Shown here: piece after piece, positions 34,641 to 46,050 of the stretch | Layout of the letters: the number at the start of each line of letters is the position of its first letter | Numbering within the stretch: position 1 is the stretch's first letter | Origin: Talpa occidentalis | Taxonomy: Eukaryota; Chordata; Mammalia; Eulipotyphla; Talpidae | Length of the DNA stretch: 64,000 nt | Direction: 5' to 3' | Assembly (NCBI RefSeq): GCF_014898055.3 | Contig: NW_023603184.1 | Span: 118,100,615-118,164,614 of the forward strand | Notes under the pieces: generated by a model | The model's database searches: none | What the model was told of the DNA's origin: nothing | Seen by the model: the letters and a program-made list of their open reading frames with translations, nothing else | Translations under genes and position numbers: made by a program

Positions 34641-35839
34641 CCCCTCCCTTTTCTCTTTGTCCTCCTTCCTCTCACAACTGATGTATAATTCTTCTATCAA
34701 TGAAAAGGCCAGGATCTTGCTCTTCAGCAGCATTCAGCATTATGTAGCCTGCTCCACGACTCCTATTTCTTTATCAGTGTGGTGTTACCTGACTCAACAG
34801 TGGGGTTCTCCTCTGAATCTGCCCACACACACTCTTGAGTATGCACTATCACCTACAATTAAGCTTCATTTCTAAATCACCTATACTGACTCCCACATGA
34901 ATTCTGTCCTGCATAGTAGTAAGAACCTTGGGCCCCAAGCTTCTCACTGCCAGTTTCAGGAAGTTTGAAAAACTAGAGTAGAATGCAATTAGAATCTTGT
35001 GAGAAATCACCACAGGATGAAAAAAAAAGATTAGTTCATTCTGAAACATCTATATATTTAAACCTTCAACAGTATGATTACAGGTAGTGAACATGTACCA
35101 TTGTATTCATTATGAAGACCAGGGCAAGCTTATGTAAAACTTGAATGTATAATTCACAAAGCCCTATATAAATCCATCCAAATGCAGTATAAAATGAAAA
35201 GAGATATGATTATTTGAATTTGAGCCATAATTTTGAATGATCAGAGGTCAAAGGTGTGGATTATTCTGTAGAGAACAAATTTAGTCAATCAATGAACAAA
35301 CGAAATAGAAGCCTGTGTTGTCAGTGGTTGTGTTGGTGCCTTTGTTAAGAACTAATACATTTCCTAAATCTTCAAAAATTTCAAGGATAAATAATAAAAA
35401 TGGCAAAATGTACATTTGGGATATTCTGCCTCTAGTAATTTTATTCAGAAGCAAAGAAAAACACTGTAAAAAAAAACATAAAGGCTTTTATACTGTTGCT
35501 TGTGAACAGAAAAATATTTCTTTAGTTTTTTTAAGGAAATCTCTGAGAGTCAGGAGAATGTAGCTTCAGTCTAAAGATTTATTGATCTTGCATCAAATAA
35601 ATACTGTAGGGAAAAAAATAGGATAAAGGATAAATATACCTAGAATCAACTAACAGTTATTTATGTAGTTAGAGAAGAAAAGCCTAAACTTTTCGAGTAC
35701 AATGTTTTCCACATCCCAGTCAGCCTGTTGAAAAGAATAGGGTGAAGGAAATGCAATCCTAAATTATTGCAGATCAAAAGGTAATGTGCTTGTGAATCAT
35801 CTGCATCTTGTGAAAATGTTAATTTTGATCTAGAGTCTG
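34641..35839. other. Unclassified interval
   Basis: No supportable gene. The open frames at 34657-34875 and 35315-35563 have no recognised similarity. Confidence 0.35.
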
Positions 35840-35843
35840 ATAC

Positions 35844-36574
35844 TGATACCGGAATTGTCAGGCCTAGTCTCCCAGCCGGAATCGGATTCCAGGCTGCAGG
35901 GCAGCGCTGAGCCCCAGCCGCTAGACCCCCACGGGTTGGTGTCTTATGAAGCCGCAGCAGGAACTTCGCAGACTCTCAGGCAAGCAAGTGAGAAGAGGCA
36001 GGTTTGTTCAGAAGAAAAAGTTTATTGAGAAGAAAAAGAGCAGAAATAAAGTGGGACTCCCAGGCCAGGGAACCAAGCCTGGGAGGGGCAAGGAAGCCAA
36101 AGTAGAGTCGTGTCTTAGGGAATATATACCTTTTTTCCCTCATTATTCTAAAACTTCACCAGTCTCTTTGTGATTGGTTAGTTCTCAACTGTCTTACTTA
36201 ATTTGCTACTGAGTGCGGGATCTTCACATTCCTTATCTAACAGCTTTCTCTTTCCCCATTTGTTGCATCTTTAAATTTATGGCCCAGTCTTCTGGATGGG
36301 CATCCCTGCATTAAAGTTAAACAGCTGCCCTTCTAATGTGACCATAAATTAAACCACTTTCCATTTCTCCAATCTCCGCCTCCCTTTACCACCTGAAGGA
36401 AACCAGGACCAGCGTTAACAATGTTGTCCTTGGTCCTGGCATGTTTGTTTTTCCTAATGGAATGGGTTACTTTCCCTTGCTTGTCCTTATCTCTGAAGCC
36501 TCCCTAAATTTTTCAGAGGTCCCCTCCTGCACTATCCCTAAAACTGCCTAATAACCCTAGCTTGCCCTGTCTCA
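35844..36574 (-). mobile_element. Solo retroviral LTR (gammaretrovirus/ERV1-like) with 4-bp target duplication
   Basis: On the minus strand it runs from TGAGACAGGGCAAGC to CCGGTATCA, giving the canonical TG...CA ends. ATAC flanks both sides (35840-35843 and 36575-36578); a 4-bp duplication is typical of gammaretrovirus-like integration. Inside, a minus-strand TATA box (GGTATATATTCC, about 36122-36130) lies roughly 100 bp before a polyadenylation signal AATAAA (36021-36026), the expected U3-R-U5 order. No internal viral sequence is attached, so this is a solo LTR left by recombination. Frames across it are not genes. Confidence 0.85.
36021..36026 (-). promoter_or_regulatory. LTR polyadenylation signal
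   Basis: AATAAA on the minus strand (plus-strand tttatt) within the solo LTR, downstream of its TATA box. Activity is unknown. Confidence 0.6.
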
Positions 36575-36678
36575 ATACTATATTTTTTCTGATAAACTCT
36601 TAAAAGATGGGAATACTGTAGTTTCCCAGGTAAATCTTTTGGCAGCAAAATACCAAGGGTATATAAGAAAATATCCAG

Positions 36679-36954
36679 GGGCCTCCCTGGTGGTTCAGGG
36701 GTTAAAACACAGTGCTATCAAGCTAGAGCCAGCCACTGCAGCAAGAGTTCGATCCCTCACCTGCCAAGGATCTGACCCATATAACCCAGCAGACCTCTCC
36801 TATCTTGCCAGCTGCTCACCTCAGCAGTTTATTTCAGCAGATCTGCCTGTTCTGCTCCCCACTCTGTCTCTGGTGAATCCTCTCACCCTCCCACCTGAAC
36901 CTCTGGCATACACTCTAGTTCTTGTATGCGTAAATAAATAAATCTTAAAAAAAA
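36679..36954 (+). mobile_element. tRNA-derived SINE, older subfamily A, with 14-bp target duplication
   Basis: gggcctccctggtggttcag, ggttaaaacac, gagttcgatccctc as box B, agcagacctctcctatc, cagcagtttatttcagcag, ctgtctctggtgaatcctct and a taaataaataaatc tail. An exact aagaaaatatccag flanks it at 36665-36678 and 36955-36968. Confidence 0.94.
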
Positions 36955-36968
36955 AAGAAAATATCCAG

Positions 36969-37669
36969 AGGACAAATTGTAAACAATTACATAAAGCTTT
37001 GAGACTTCAAAAGGATGATCATGCAAGGGAGAATATATTACATTGTAATGATTCAAAACATTTGAATTCATTCATTAGGATTAGTACCAATTCTGTGGAT
37101 TTCCAGTTTTAGATATAATGGATTAATAGAAAATTTGAGATATAGTAAGGTCAACAGATCAGGAGACAGTAATAGACTTTGAAAAGATAGCTTATTACTT
37201 GAAGTCCCTAAATGGAGGGAACAAACCAGGCCATGGGAGGTGGCTGGGACACATAGGGAAGCCCTGAGATAAACCATAAAGTAGAAAGAGAGATTTCTAG
37301 AGGGAAGAGACTTAATATGTCTTCTGCAACAAAGATAAGCAGAACAGTAGTAGAAAAGTTTATGATAGGCTATTTGAATAAATTCAGTGAGTTCTGGAGT
37401 ATAGTGGCTGTTCCACATTGTCTTGTGCTTTGCCTAGATGTAATGAGGGCAGAAGAATGGACCAGTTTGAGAGATCAGATAACGGAGGTGGTTGGGGCTC
37501 TGTTGGATGAGTTGTATATGAAAAGCATTCTGGCAGGCAAGTGGTTTACTATCTCTAGGAACTGATTTTTCCTTCTTTTCTTTTTCTTAATAAACTTGCC
37601 ATGTGTTGATGACTGGGCACATCTATTGAATTCTTTCTCAGAGGTATCCAAGAACTCCACACTCTGAAC
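36969..37669. other. Unclassified interval
   Basis: Moderately complex sequence with open frames at 37068-37418 (minus, 116 codons) and 37317-37565 (plus, 82 codons). Neither shows a recognised domain, signal or splice context, and both could be chance. Confidence 0.35.
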
Positions 37670-38440
37670 CCCAACAATTATACCTTCTAATCACCCTCTG
37701 ATGTGGAATTTGTGTCCTCAGAAAAACAATTTAGAGGAATATGCTATATACTTTTTCCTTCTTACTTTGCAATCTCTTCTCCGTCATCCTGACTAGTGAT
37801 CTTTCCACATTTTAGTCTTGTAGGGTCACAAAAACCTCACAAAAAGGGTAAACTAGACTTCTCTCAATAAGCCCAGAGTAGGCCTCTTCCAAGAAGTGTC
37901 ACCTTGATATGGTGACACTGTGGGTCATATCAAGGTTGAGTGAGCCTCTGGAAATCTATTAACACTGTTTAAATAATGCAGATAATTTGGAGTTAAGAGC
38001 TGTAAAATTCCTCAAGTCCGAGGAGAAACTTTTGTCTTGGTGTCAGTCCTTCACCCTTCCCTAGTGGAAGAGGAGATCTTTGCTCCCTAAGCTTTTACTC
38101 TTACCCAAATCAAGATTCAATCTGTACCCTAACTAGAAGATGGTTTGGAGGTATTATCAAGGTTTTGGTTTATTTGTAAAGATGTCCATTCTATTTGTGA
38201 AGTTCATCTTTTCTCTGAGAGTAAAGATTAGGTAACCCTCTCCTTGTTTGTCATGTGATCTACTCCTTTATTTCTTGACATCCCAGATCCCTAAACACAG
38301 AAAGATCTCTGGTCTGCTTCATTATTCTTTATAATTTGCAGCTATATCTGCTCTCTATATCTGTGTTATTAAATGTTGGCTTTTTTACCTTTTAATCTGT
38401 CTGAAGTTAGTTTGTCTAGCCTCAGAAGAAATCGGATAGA
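37670..38440 (+). mobile_element. Possible ERV/LTR remnant
   Basis: The right-hand part reads like an LTR R-U5 end: tctgtgttattaaatgttgg, ccttttaatctgtctgaagt and tagtttgtctagcctcag. The rest is pyrimidine-rich and LTR-like. No termini or duplication could be fixed. Confidence 0.35.
37895..37935. repeat. Two overlapping inverted repeats
   Basis: agtgtcacc (37895-37903) pairs with ggtgacact (37911-37919). The overlapping ccttgatat (37902-37910) pairs with atatcaagg (37927-37935). The two 9-bp hairpins share sequence and exclude each other. Confidence 0.85.
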
Positions 38441-39342
38441 ATGGGAGGATTTTCTTCTTTGCCTCAACAATTAGAGTCTGTAGAGAATTGCCTGTTTTGA
38501 CAGACCTATTATGATAGAGCTTAAAACTACCATAGTTTCTATATTGATGTAATTTTATCATATGTCCTTCAAATGTGTATCTAATGTAGTGACTGCACCA
38601 TTATCTCATGAATTAGGATGAGCAAGTATAATTATCTCACAATCAGTTTTCTCTCTTGACTTACACTGACGTGATTACAAATGCAAAGTATTGGTCATGA
38701 AACCTTACAAATGATCAGACAAATGCTCCAAAGTTACTGAATGACTAAAACATAATAAGTAAACCAAAAGAAAAAAAAAAATCTGGCAATGGAGAAAAAT
38801 AATAAGAATATAGTTTTGACATTATTATGGGTTTATTCTCTGGTAATTACCAAAAATATTTAGTTTTTATGACAAATATGTGGTCTACATTCCTAAATCT
38901 AAAATAAGGACTCAAGATAAAGATCACCTAAATGCTTTCAGGCATACACATTAGATCTGGGGACTCGTCTTCATCAGTTCTTATCCTGTAGTCTAACTGT
39001 GGAGTATAGGAATCTGCACTTTTAAACACACATCACAGATTATACCAATACAGGTGGCCCATCTTTTGAGATACGTTGATTAATTTACCATATCATGTTT
39101 TCCTTATCATGATCCCAGAGAAAGACATATTTCTTCTGAATACTTGTAAAATTGCCTTATTACTTTTTCAGAAGTTCAGAAATTATTAATGAAACTTATC
39201 CTTTTATACAACAGTACATGTAACAGAAACTAAGTGGGGTCAATTGTTCTTTGTCCCAAACAGGAACATTTATCAAGGTCCTTTTCCATATTGGAAACCT
39301 CTGACTATTCTCATTTTAATGGCTTTCCTCCTGGATATAGGT
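38441..39342. other. Unclassified AT-rich interval
   Basis: Nothing recognised. Confidence 0.35.
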
Positions 39343-39363
39343 CTAGAGCAGTCTTTACTTTTT

Positions 39364-39618
39364 AAAGATTTATTTATTTATAAAAGTACTGGGTACAGTC
39401 AGAAGCGAGGGAGGGTGAGAGAATTCACTGGAGCCAGAGCGGGAAACCAAAGAGACAGAGTGATGAAATACACTGCTGAGGGGAGCAGCAGGCACAGCAG
39501 GAGAGGTCTGTCACGCCATGTGGGACCCTCGCCAGCGGCCAGGGATCAAACTGGGGTTGAAGAGGCTGTGGGCAGCTTTGCAGCCAAGCGCTCAACCGCT
39601 GCACCACCAGGGGAGGCC
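39364..39618 (-). mobile_element. tRNA-derived SINE, subfamily B
   Basis: Plus strand: aaagatttatttatttataa, actgggtacagtcagaagcg, gagggtgagagaattcactg, cactgctgaggggagcagca, gccagggatcaaactgggg, and caccaccaggggaggccc at the end. An imperfect duplication near ctagagcagtcttta (39343 on) and ctagaaaagtcttta (39619 on) flanks it. Confidence 0.93.
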
Positions 39619-39640
39619 CTAGAAAAGTCTTTATTTTTTT

Positions 39641-40842
39641 AAACTATATGCAACAGGAAAAGCAGTCTTATTCCATGTTAAAGAGATCACGAATAATTGG
39701 ATAAAGGATATTCTTTTAACAGATTTGAATGTCAGATTTGTGAAAATATTTTGCTGTATTTTACTGTTTATCAGTTCACAGAGGATTTCAGTATTTTTAT
39801 AAAAATTAAAATGGAATTTACTGATGCCTGTAAAATTAAACTTTATGGAGACTGTATAAGAAGTAAAATTTTCATTTATTATAGCATATATTTATAATGA
39901 TGTATTTATGAAATGAACAGAACCCTGCGTTAGTAACTATATTTTTACTCTATAATAGCATGCTTTTGATGTGGGCAAGTTTATTTAATGTGGAACAAGT
40001 TCTCTTCCTGTGTTTATAAAAGACTTTATATAGAAATTTACTGCTTCTTTGAGGTAGTAAGATAATTAATAAAGATGCTCCTTTGGAGAGAATATCGAAT
40101 AACAGAAACCATAATTTTCTGTTCATTTCTCCTGCTTCTTGATCTATGACAAAGGGAATAATTAAAATAACCTAGGCATGAGGGAGGATTGAGGCGAACA
40201 CTGTGAGCAAAAACGGTTTATCATTTCAGAGTAAAGGATTGAACATTAACGCTTTTTGACTCCTATGTGTGTTTTATCAGGTTTGGGATCTCTAGAATGC
40301 TTATTTCCTTCCACAAAGCAAGAATGTTTCACTTTTGATCAAGGCAAATGAATATAATCACAATATGAATTTATTGGGGGGATCCACCCTATAATAAAAT
40401 AAGTATACAATTTTATTAGTAGCAAAAGGGTGAATGTGATAAAGCCCTTGGCAAAGTTTGGGAGGCTGCCCACAGAGTGGGTGTGGCCCATGGTGGAGGA
40501 CTCCTGGAACCATCCTTCTGCGGGGAAGGGGGTGTTACTTCTTAGGGTGGGGGTCCCCTGCACCCATCAGCAAACCATAGAGAAGTTTTAAGGGCCATGG
40601 ACATGGAGTCCATAAATATCTCTAATTGTCTTAATGTTGGTGCCTGTATTTATGCCACTTCGTTAGCTGTATTACCAAGATTCCCTGTTTATTTTGATTT
40701 AGGTGGGTCAGGCAGTATAGCCAGGTAGTTATCTGTCCTTGCCTTTTGCAAGTCTGTTTATTGTTTCTTTATATACAAGGGGTTGCTTTTTAATTCCCAT
40801 CTATATCTATAGTCTATATCAGTAGTCCCGAACTTGCATTCA
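39641..40842. other. AT-rich interval
   Basis: No gene recognised. A G-rich patch at about 40455-40560 has no assigned identity. Confidence 0.35.
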
Positions 40843-41059
40843 GTCAGTTCAATACAATGCCAGTATATATGCAATGTGAAGTTCATAGGGAGAAGAAAAC
40901 TTTTTTTTTCCCCTCAATCATCATAAAATAAATGTATCTTTAATTAATTCGGTCAGTTCAGTACAATGCCAGTATATATGCAATGTGAAGTTCATAGGGA
41001 GAAGAAAACCTTTTTTTTCCCCTCAATCATTGTAAAATAAATGTATCTTTAGTTAATCA
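40843..41059. repeat. Tandem duplication, two units of 109 bp
   Basis: gtcagttcaatacaatgcca at 40843 recurs at 40952 as gtcagttcagtacaatgcca. The shared stretch includes gtatatatgcaatgtgaagt, tcatagggagaagaaaac, a T run with cccctcaatcat, and aataaatgtatcttta. The units differ at only a few positions, which points to a recent duplication. Confidence 0.95.
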
Positions 41060-41186
41060 GATCAAATGTAAAGTTAAATATATGCCAGAAAATACTTGAC
41101 AGGTAAAAGATGGCTCTTTTGTTGTTTTGTTCTTTGTCTAACTGTCATGAAGCTGGATTGTTGGATTAACTTATTTACTAGTGGAT

Positions 41187-41427
41187 AATATAAAGATTAT
41201 TGCATAGAAGAACTGGGGTGTAGGCCAGAGGGGCAAGAGGATTCACCAGAGACAGAGTGGGAAGAAGAACAGACAGATTTACTGAAAGACACTGTTAAAA
41301 AGGAACAGCAGGCAAGACAGGAAAGGTCTGCTGTGCCATATGTGGGTTAGCTCCCTGGTGGGGGATAGAACTTAGGCGGTTGTGGTGATAGTGCTGAGAC
41401 ATAACCCCTAGGCCACCAGGGAGGCCC
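41187..41427 (-). mobile_element. tRNA-derived SINE, older subfamily A
   Basis: Plus strand: agaactggggtgtaggccag, aggattcaccagagacagag, gacaggaaaggtctgctgtg, ggttagctccctggtggggg, and accagggaggccc at the end. Flanks actagtggat (41177-41186) and aatagtggat (41428-41437) match at 9 of 10 positions. Body changes show some age. Confidence 0.9.
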
Positions 41428-41437
41428 AATAGTGGAT

Positions 41438-42381
41438 GTTTTAAGTGGATGCTTTAAGATTTAGCACATGTATTCTTCTTTGAATCTCCAACAATCCATC
41501 CTAGCTTCATAATTTATATAAAGTAAATTATCTATTTAATTATTTAATCTTTAAAAATATATGTGAAAATCATTTAAATATATAAACTTCTTTGGAGGTT
41601 TTCACCTTATTTTTCTTCATTAAACTATTTTAGTTTTTTCCCTCCCAATATCCCATTAAGTAGGCAATTACAATATTTTAGGTAGTATCCTGTGATATAG
41701 CCAATCTTTTAGTAAAATAACCTTCAGTTCTCTCCTAAATATAAAGGATATATTCAACCTTCTTTGCTCTTACTAAATTCATTGAAGTTTAATGTGGCAA
41801 TTATGTTATTTGAAATAATTAGTAAATAAACTTATACCACAGAATCAGAGATGAAATATCAATGGTAAAAGGTAAAAATTTTGCAATATCAAAATATTTA
41901 AAACACCATTGAGGTAAATTACAATTCCTTGTTTTGACCATTGTGTTTCTGCTTATGGGATTTTATCATAATAACCCAAGAAGGGATAGAGCCATATGTT
42001 CAGCATGCCCTTATTTAAGCCAAAAACATTCAACAATATAGAAGAAGTTACTTACACACATATAAATACATTCAATGACTGGAATAGTTATCAGTTAGTA
42101 ATTCTAATCACAATCCAGGTGTCTGTTTTTAAAAAAATTGTTAAGCAATAGTAATTTTTCTGTTTTAGGAATGAGGAGAGCTGTGCCCTTGTATACTCTT
42201 GTTGGGAATGTAAATGAGTGCAGTCATTATGGAAAGCAGTATAGTAATTTTTTTAAGGCAAGATATAGATGGGTGTATAGTTAGTGATTATGACTATAAG
42301 GAATATGTGCACATGTGTTAGTATAAATTAAAAGATATTAAGCAAAGAGAAAGAAAATTGGTCTTTCAGGGAAAGAGTATT
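41438..42381. other. AT-rich interval
   Basis: No supportable feature. A phrase near 42180-42240 (gtatactcttgttgggaatg) faintly recalls L1 ORF2 but is too short to call. Confidence 0.35.
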
Positions 42382-42396
42382 AAAAGTGATTTCTTA

Positions 42397-42709
42397 GGGC
42401 CTCCCCGGTGGCGCAGCGGTTGAGCGCTGGGTTGCGAAGCTGCGCGCGGCCTCTGCGGCGCCGGTTCGATCCCCGGCTGCTCCCGGGCCACCAGAGGAGG
42501 GTCCCACATGGCGCGCAGACCTCTCCTGCCGCCCGCTGCTCCCCTCAGCAGTGTGCTTCGGTCCTTCTGCCTGCTCTGCTCCCCGCTCTGGCTCTGGTGA
42601 ATTCTCTCGCCCTCCCGCGCTTCTGACTGTACCCAGTGCATGTATAAACAAAACAAACAAACAAACCAGCAAACAAATAAATAAAGCATGCCTCTATAAA
42701 AAAAAAAAA
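42397..42709 (+). mobile_element. tRNA-derived SINE, subfamily C, with 15-bp target duplication
   Basis: CpG-rich, well-preserved head and body (gggcctccccggtggcgcag, gccggttcgatccccgg). The tail runs gtgcatgtataaac, then (AAAC)n and (AAAT)n, then aaagcatgcctctat and poly-A. An exact aaaagtgatttctta flanks it at 42382-42396 and 42710-42724. The intact CpGs suggest this is one of the youngest insertions here. Long frames inside are SINE shadows. Confidence 0.96.
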
Positions 42710-42724
42710 AAAAGTGATTTCTTA

Positions 42725-43404
42725 GTATATTGCCATAGCATATATTACATTCATTGTATTCTTTTTACAATTTAGAGCAACACATTCCTATTTTCCAAAT
42801 TTAAAAAGCTTTCATTTTAAAGATATTAGGTAGATAAAATACTTAAACATAGGGGAATATATTTAATCTTTCCTATCTCATGTTTTTCTGCCCCAGTAAA
42901 GAATATATTTCGTTTTCTTTATTTGTAAGATTAGACATTATAAATATGAATGGCCAACCAACACATCCTCCCCCTGACCAAAAAAAAAAACAAAACAAAA
43001 CAAAACACAACATTGATTACTATTTGCCTCAAGAAAAAGTGCAAAAAGAAAACAAAAGATAAAAAAGTACATCTTGATCTCCCCTATTTGTTATGACTGA
43101 AGTGTAGGTGAAAATGAAGGTCTTTTTGATTGGTTTTTCAGCAATTTATATATTCAAATGTGGGAAATGCAGGAAAAAGATAAATAAGCAGATAACGTAT
43201 TTACCTATTGGTTTATATTCCCTATTATTCAATCAACAAAAATTTGCAGAATACTAACTTTATAGTAAGATTGGGAGATAAAATAGGGACTAAATATTTA
43301 CTGAATTTCAATTGAATTCCTATTTGATGGAATAACACTCTTGTTTGTTTGTTTTTCATGCTAACAGTCTTATATGAAGACCATCCCTTTATTCCTTTTT
43401 TTAT
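42725..43404. other. AT-rich interval
   Basis: No gene; an A/AAAC-rich patch lies at about 42978-43008. Confidence 0.4.
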
Positions 43405-43710
43405 GGTGGTTTCATTTAACAGACATTTTAACATGCACCAACAATGTGTGAGTTGATATAGTGGGTAACGGGTATATTGTAGTGTGTAAGTTATGTATGG
43501 CATTTGTCTATTCCCAAGTGTTCACTTCACTAAATGGAGAAAAAACCAGAAATGAATAAGTAAGTAAATAAAATATAAATGTTCATTTCCGTGATATAGG
43601 AAGGAAATACAGTAAAACAAAAGTAACTGAAGTCAGTAAAGAATGGTCAGTCAAGTTTCTCTAAAAGACAGTCTTTAAGCTTATACTTGAAGGATTGTTC
43701 TACAATTTAG
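43405..43710 (+). mobile_element. Ancient interspersed repeat, same family as 6125-6935
   Basis: catttaacagacattttaac, accagaaatgaataagtaag, aatggtcagtcaagtttctc and agcttatacttgaaggattg follow the same phrase order as the block at 6125 and its relatives. Strongly diverged. Confidence 0.4.
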
Positions 43711-45095
43711 AAACATCTTCACTGAAGTAAAACGCCTGCACTTAGGCAAGCTTATAAGACCATAAGTGTATTAGAAATACAAATATTTAGCTTACAGACT
43801 AGTCTATAATAATGTCCGGGGTACATAGAAAGCTTACAGTTTTATAGTAAAATTTTAGACAAGTGTTAGACAAAAGAAATGCAAAAATGCCTCTTTCAAT
43901 CTATAGCTTTCCAATTCCTGAAGAAATGATGAACAAGTCTTTAACTGGCACATAGATATCAAATTTGAACTTCAAATACAGCCAGCCAGAATCAGCTATT
44001 ATGCACGTTGTCACTTTTCTTGATTCTTAATTTATGATCTCCTGGGTTCCACCCACAATTTTGCTAGCAGGTTGTATAAGAATACTAAAAGAACACTAAA
44101 ATTTTCTACTTCTTGAATTAGGTCCTGGATGTGGGGTTATTGAACTCTTTGTAATAAATATTGGTGTCCTGGAGATGAGATTTGACTCTTAGCAGAAAAT
44201 TTATACCTAAGTCCCATCACGACATTCCATTATCCCTCTCTCCCTCCATGCACTCATATCATAAATTTGATACATATAAGGTGCCTGGGTAATGGAATAA
44301 AGGAAAGAAACCTCTTGGATTGTAAATTTTCAGCATTATGGTAAGGTAACACTTCTCCCACTCAAGTTAAGGTGATTAGGGCTTTAAGTATCTGTAACAA
44401 TCTGGGGTATTTTGTTTCATTCTTTGATTGGACAGTCCCTAGAAAGCTAATATACTGGTATGCTGCGTGCTTACTGGAGCAAAGAAACAAGATGTGAGGA
44501 AAGATGGTGGTGGTTGATGAACAGTGTGGACTCCCTGATTGGGAGTAACATGAGTAGATGAGTTTCCCTCATGGAAGATAGTTATATTTGTGCACTCTTA
44601 TCATTCTCTAATTTATAGAAACATATATCAGTAGTAAGAGTCCTTGGGAATACTACTGAAGAAATTCTACTGAATAAAAGACTCAAGATTGGCACTGCAT
44701 GTTAAGATATAATATCAATACAATCATGGGCCTTGAAGAATATGTATGAGACACCCAGGGGAGGGCTCACTTTTTGATGGCACTATGCCATATGGATGGT
44801 TAGGTGATGGACAAATCAGAAACAGCAATTGATAAACTATTAAAGCATCAATTAAATAAGAAATGTATGTCCTCTTTTCACTCTCATCACTGAGTAATCA
44901 GAGACTCTGAAAGTCAACAGAAAAGTGAGATTCCCAGGGACCTACTGACAGCAGGACAGGGTGAAATTTGGTAAATGGACCAATGTCCTATCAGTATTTG
45001 AGAGTTTCATTTCAGAGTTTTCAGCTTCCAAAGCAGTGCCTAGATATACAAGTGCTTAAATACACAAGAGGGGGATGGAGTTTGGATAGGAGAGA
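43711..45095. other. Unclassified interval, possibly with old ERV-like material
   Basis: About 44150-45020 is less AT-rich and has retrovirus-like text (acacccaggggagggctcac, atatggatggttaggtgatg), but no family could be fixed. No gene is supported. Confidence 0.3.
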
Positions 45096-45172
45096 ATGTG
45101 TGTGTGTGTGTGTGTATATACATATATATGTGTGTGTATATATATATATATGTATATATATAATATATATAC
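45096..45172. repeat. (TG)n(TA)n microsatellite
   Basis: A run of TG dinucleotides, then alternating TA/TG blocks ending in atatataatatatatac. Open frames here (VCVCVYIHI-type peptides) are translated repeat. Confidence 0.95.
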
Positions 45173-45864
45173 CCACTTTTTGTGTCAAATACTTCAAACC
45201 TGTATATGATATCTTTACTATTAGGAAAATCTAATAATTTCATGGAATGCTCTTCGATATATATATATATTATGCATAATTTATTTGTATGTCTATCTAT
45301 CCACCTATCTATATCATCAGAAAGCTTATATCATCATCAGTTCTGATCCCAGGCAGTTTTTTATATCCATACATGACAAAAGATATTGGGAAGTCCAGGG
45401 TGCTAGAATACTTATTATAATGTCACAATATATACAACAGATAAATTTTTTCATCTGTTCTAAAGCAAGTTAGTAAAGAGGGAATTTTAATAACACAGGT
45501 AAGAAAACATCATTTTTGTTTTTCCTCTCTGGGGTCTCCTTTTTTAAAAAGTCAATTTTTTTTTTTTTTTATTAAAACTTTGGAGGGTTAGCTTCAGGGA
45601 TCATTCTTTGGATATGGAGTTAGATGAAACTTCTCTGGCTGAAATTTTCTCACTCATTTCAACTGTATAGTTGGAGTTCCAAAGTCTTCCCATACTTCAA
45701 TGTCTGACTGAAAAGCCACCTTCTATATGAATAAAGCCTCATCTCTCACATCACCTTTCCAGAATAATTCAGTCCTGATTCTGAACATTGAAAACTCTGT
45801 GTTTTCTTTAACTCATTAAATTAGTATCTTCAGAGATCATAATTAGTGCTATCATTTTGTGAAT
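45173..45864. other. AT-rich interval with short tetranucleotide patch
   Basis: A short TATC-type patch at about 45290-45315 and a T run near 45555-45572. Nothing else recognised. Confidence 0.4.
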
Positions 45865-46050
45865 ACATACTGTGTATGACCTTGGGAAATGTATTAATTT
45901 AAGTCTGATTGTCTCATTTGTTAAAAAAGAAAGGCGCAATAATAGTATCTACTTAAAAAGTTGTTCACGTAAGTTGTGACAATACATTTGAAGCACTAAG
46001 CTTGATGCCAAAAAATAAAGTTAGTAAGCACATTATAAGTTATTTATAAA
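45865..46050 (+). mobile_element. MIR SINE
   Basis: ctgtgtatgaccttgggaaa, ctgattgtctcatttgttaa, gcaataatagtatctactta, aagttgttcacgtaag and aagcactaagcttgatgcc follow the MIR core and tail. An ancient, inactive SINE shared by mammals. Confidence 0.8.

Noticed and set aside
37068..37418. 116-codon minus-strand frame
   Set aside because: No domain, no splice context and no similarity I recognise; length alone is not convincing in 64 kb.
42366..42689. Open frames of about 70-107 codons on both strands in GC-rich spots (also near 11248, 17744, 39244, 50065, 51073)
   Set aside because: They lie inside SINE copies; the same frames recur wherever the SINE occurs, so they are shadows of repeat DNA.
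45040..45243. Tyr/Ile/His-rich small frames
   Set aside because: Translation of a (TG)n(TA)n microsatellite.
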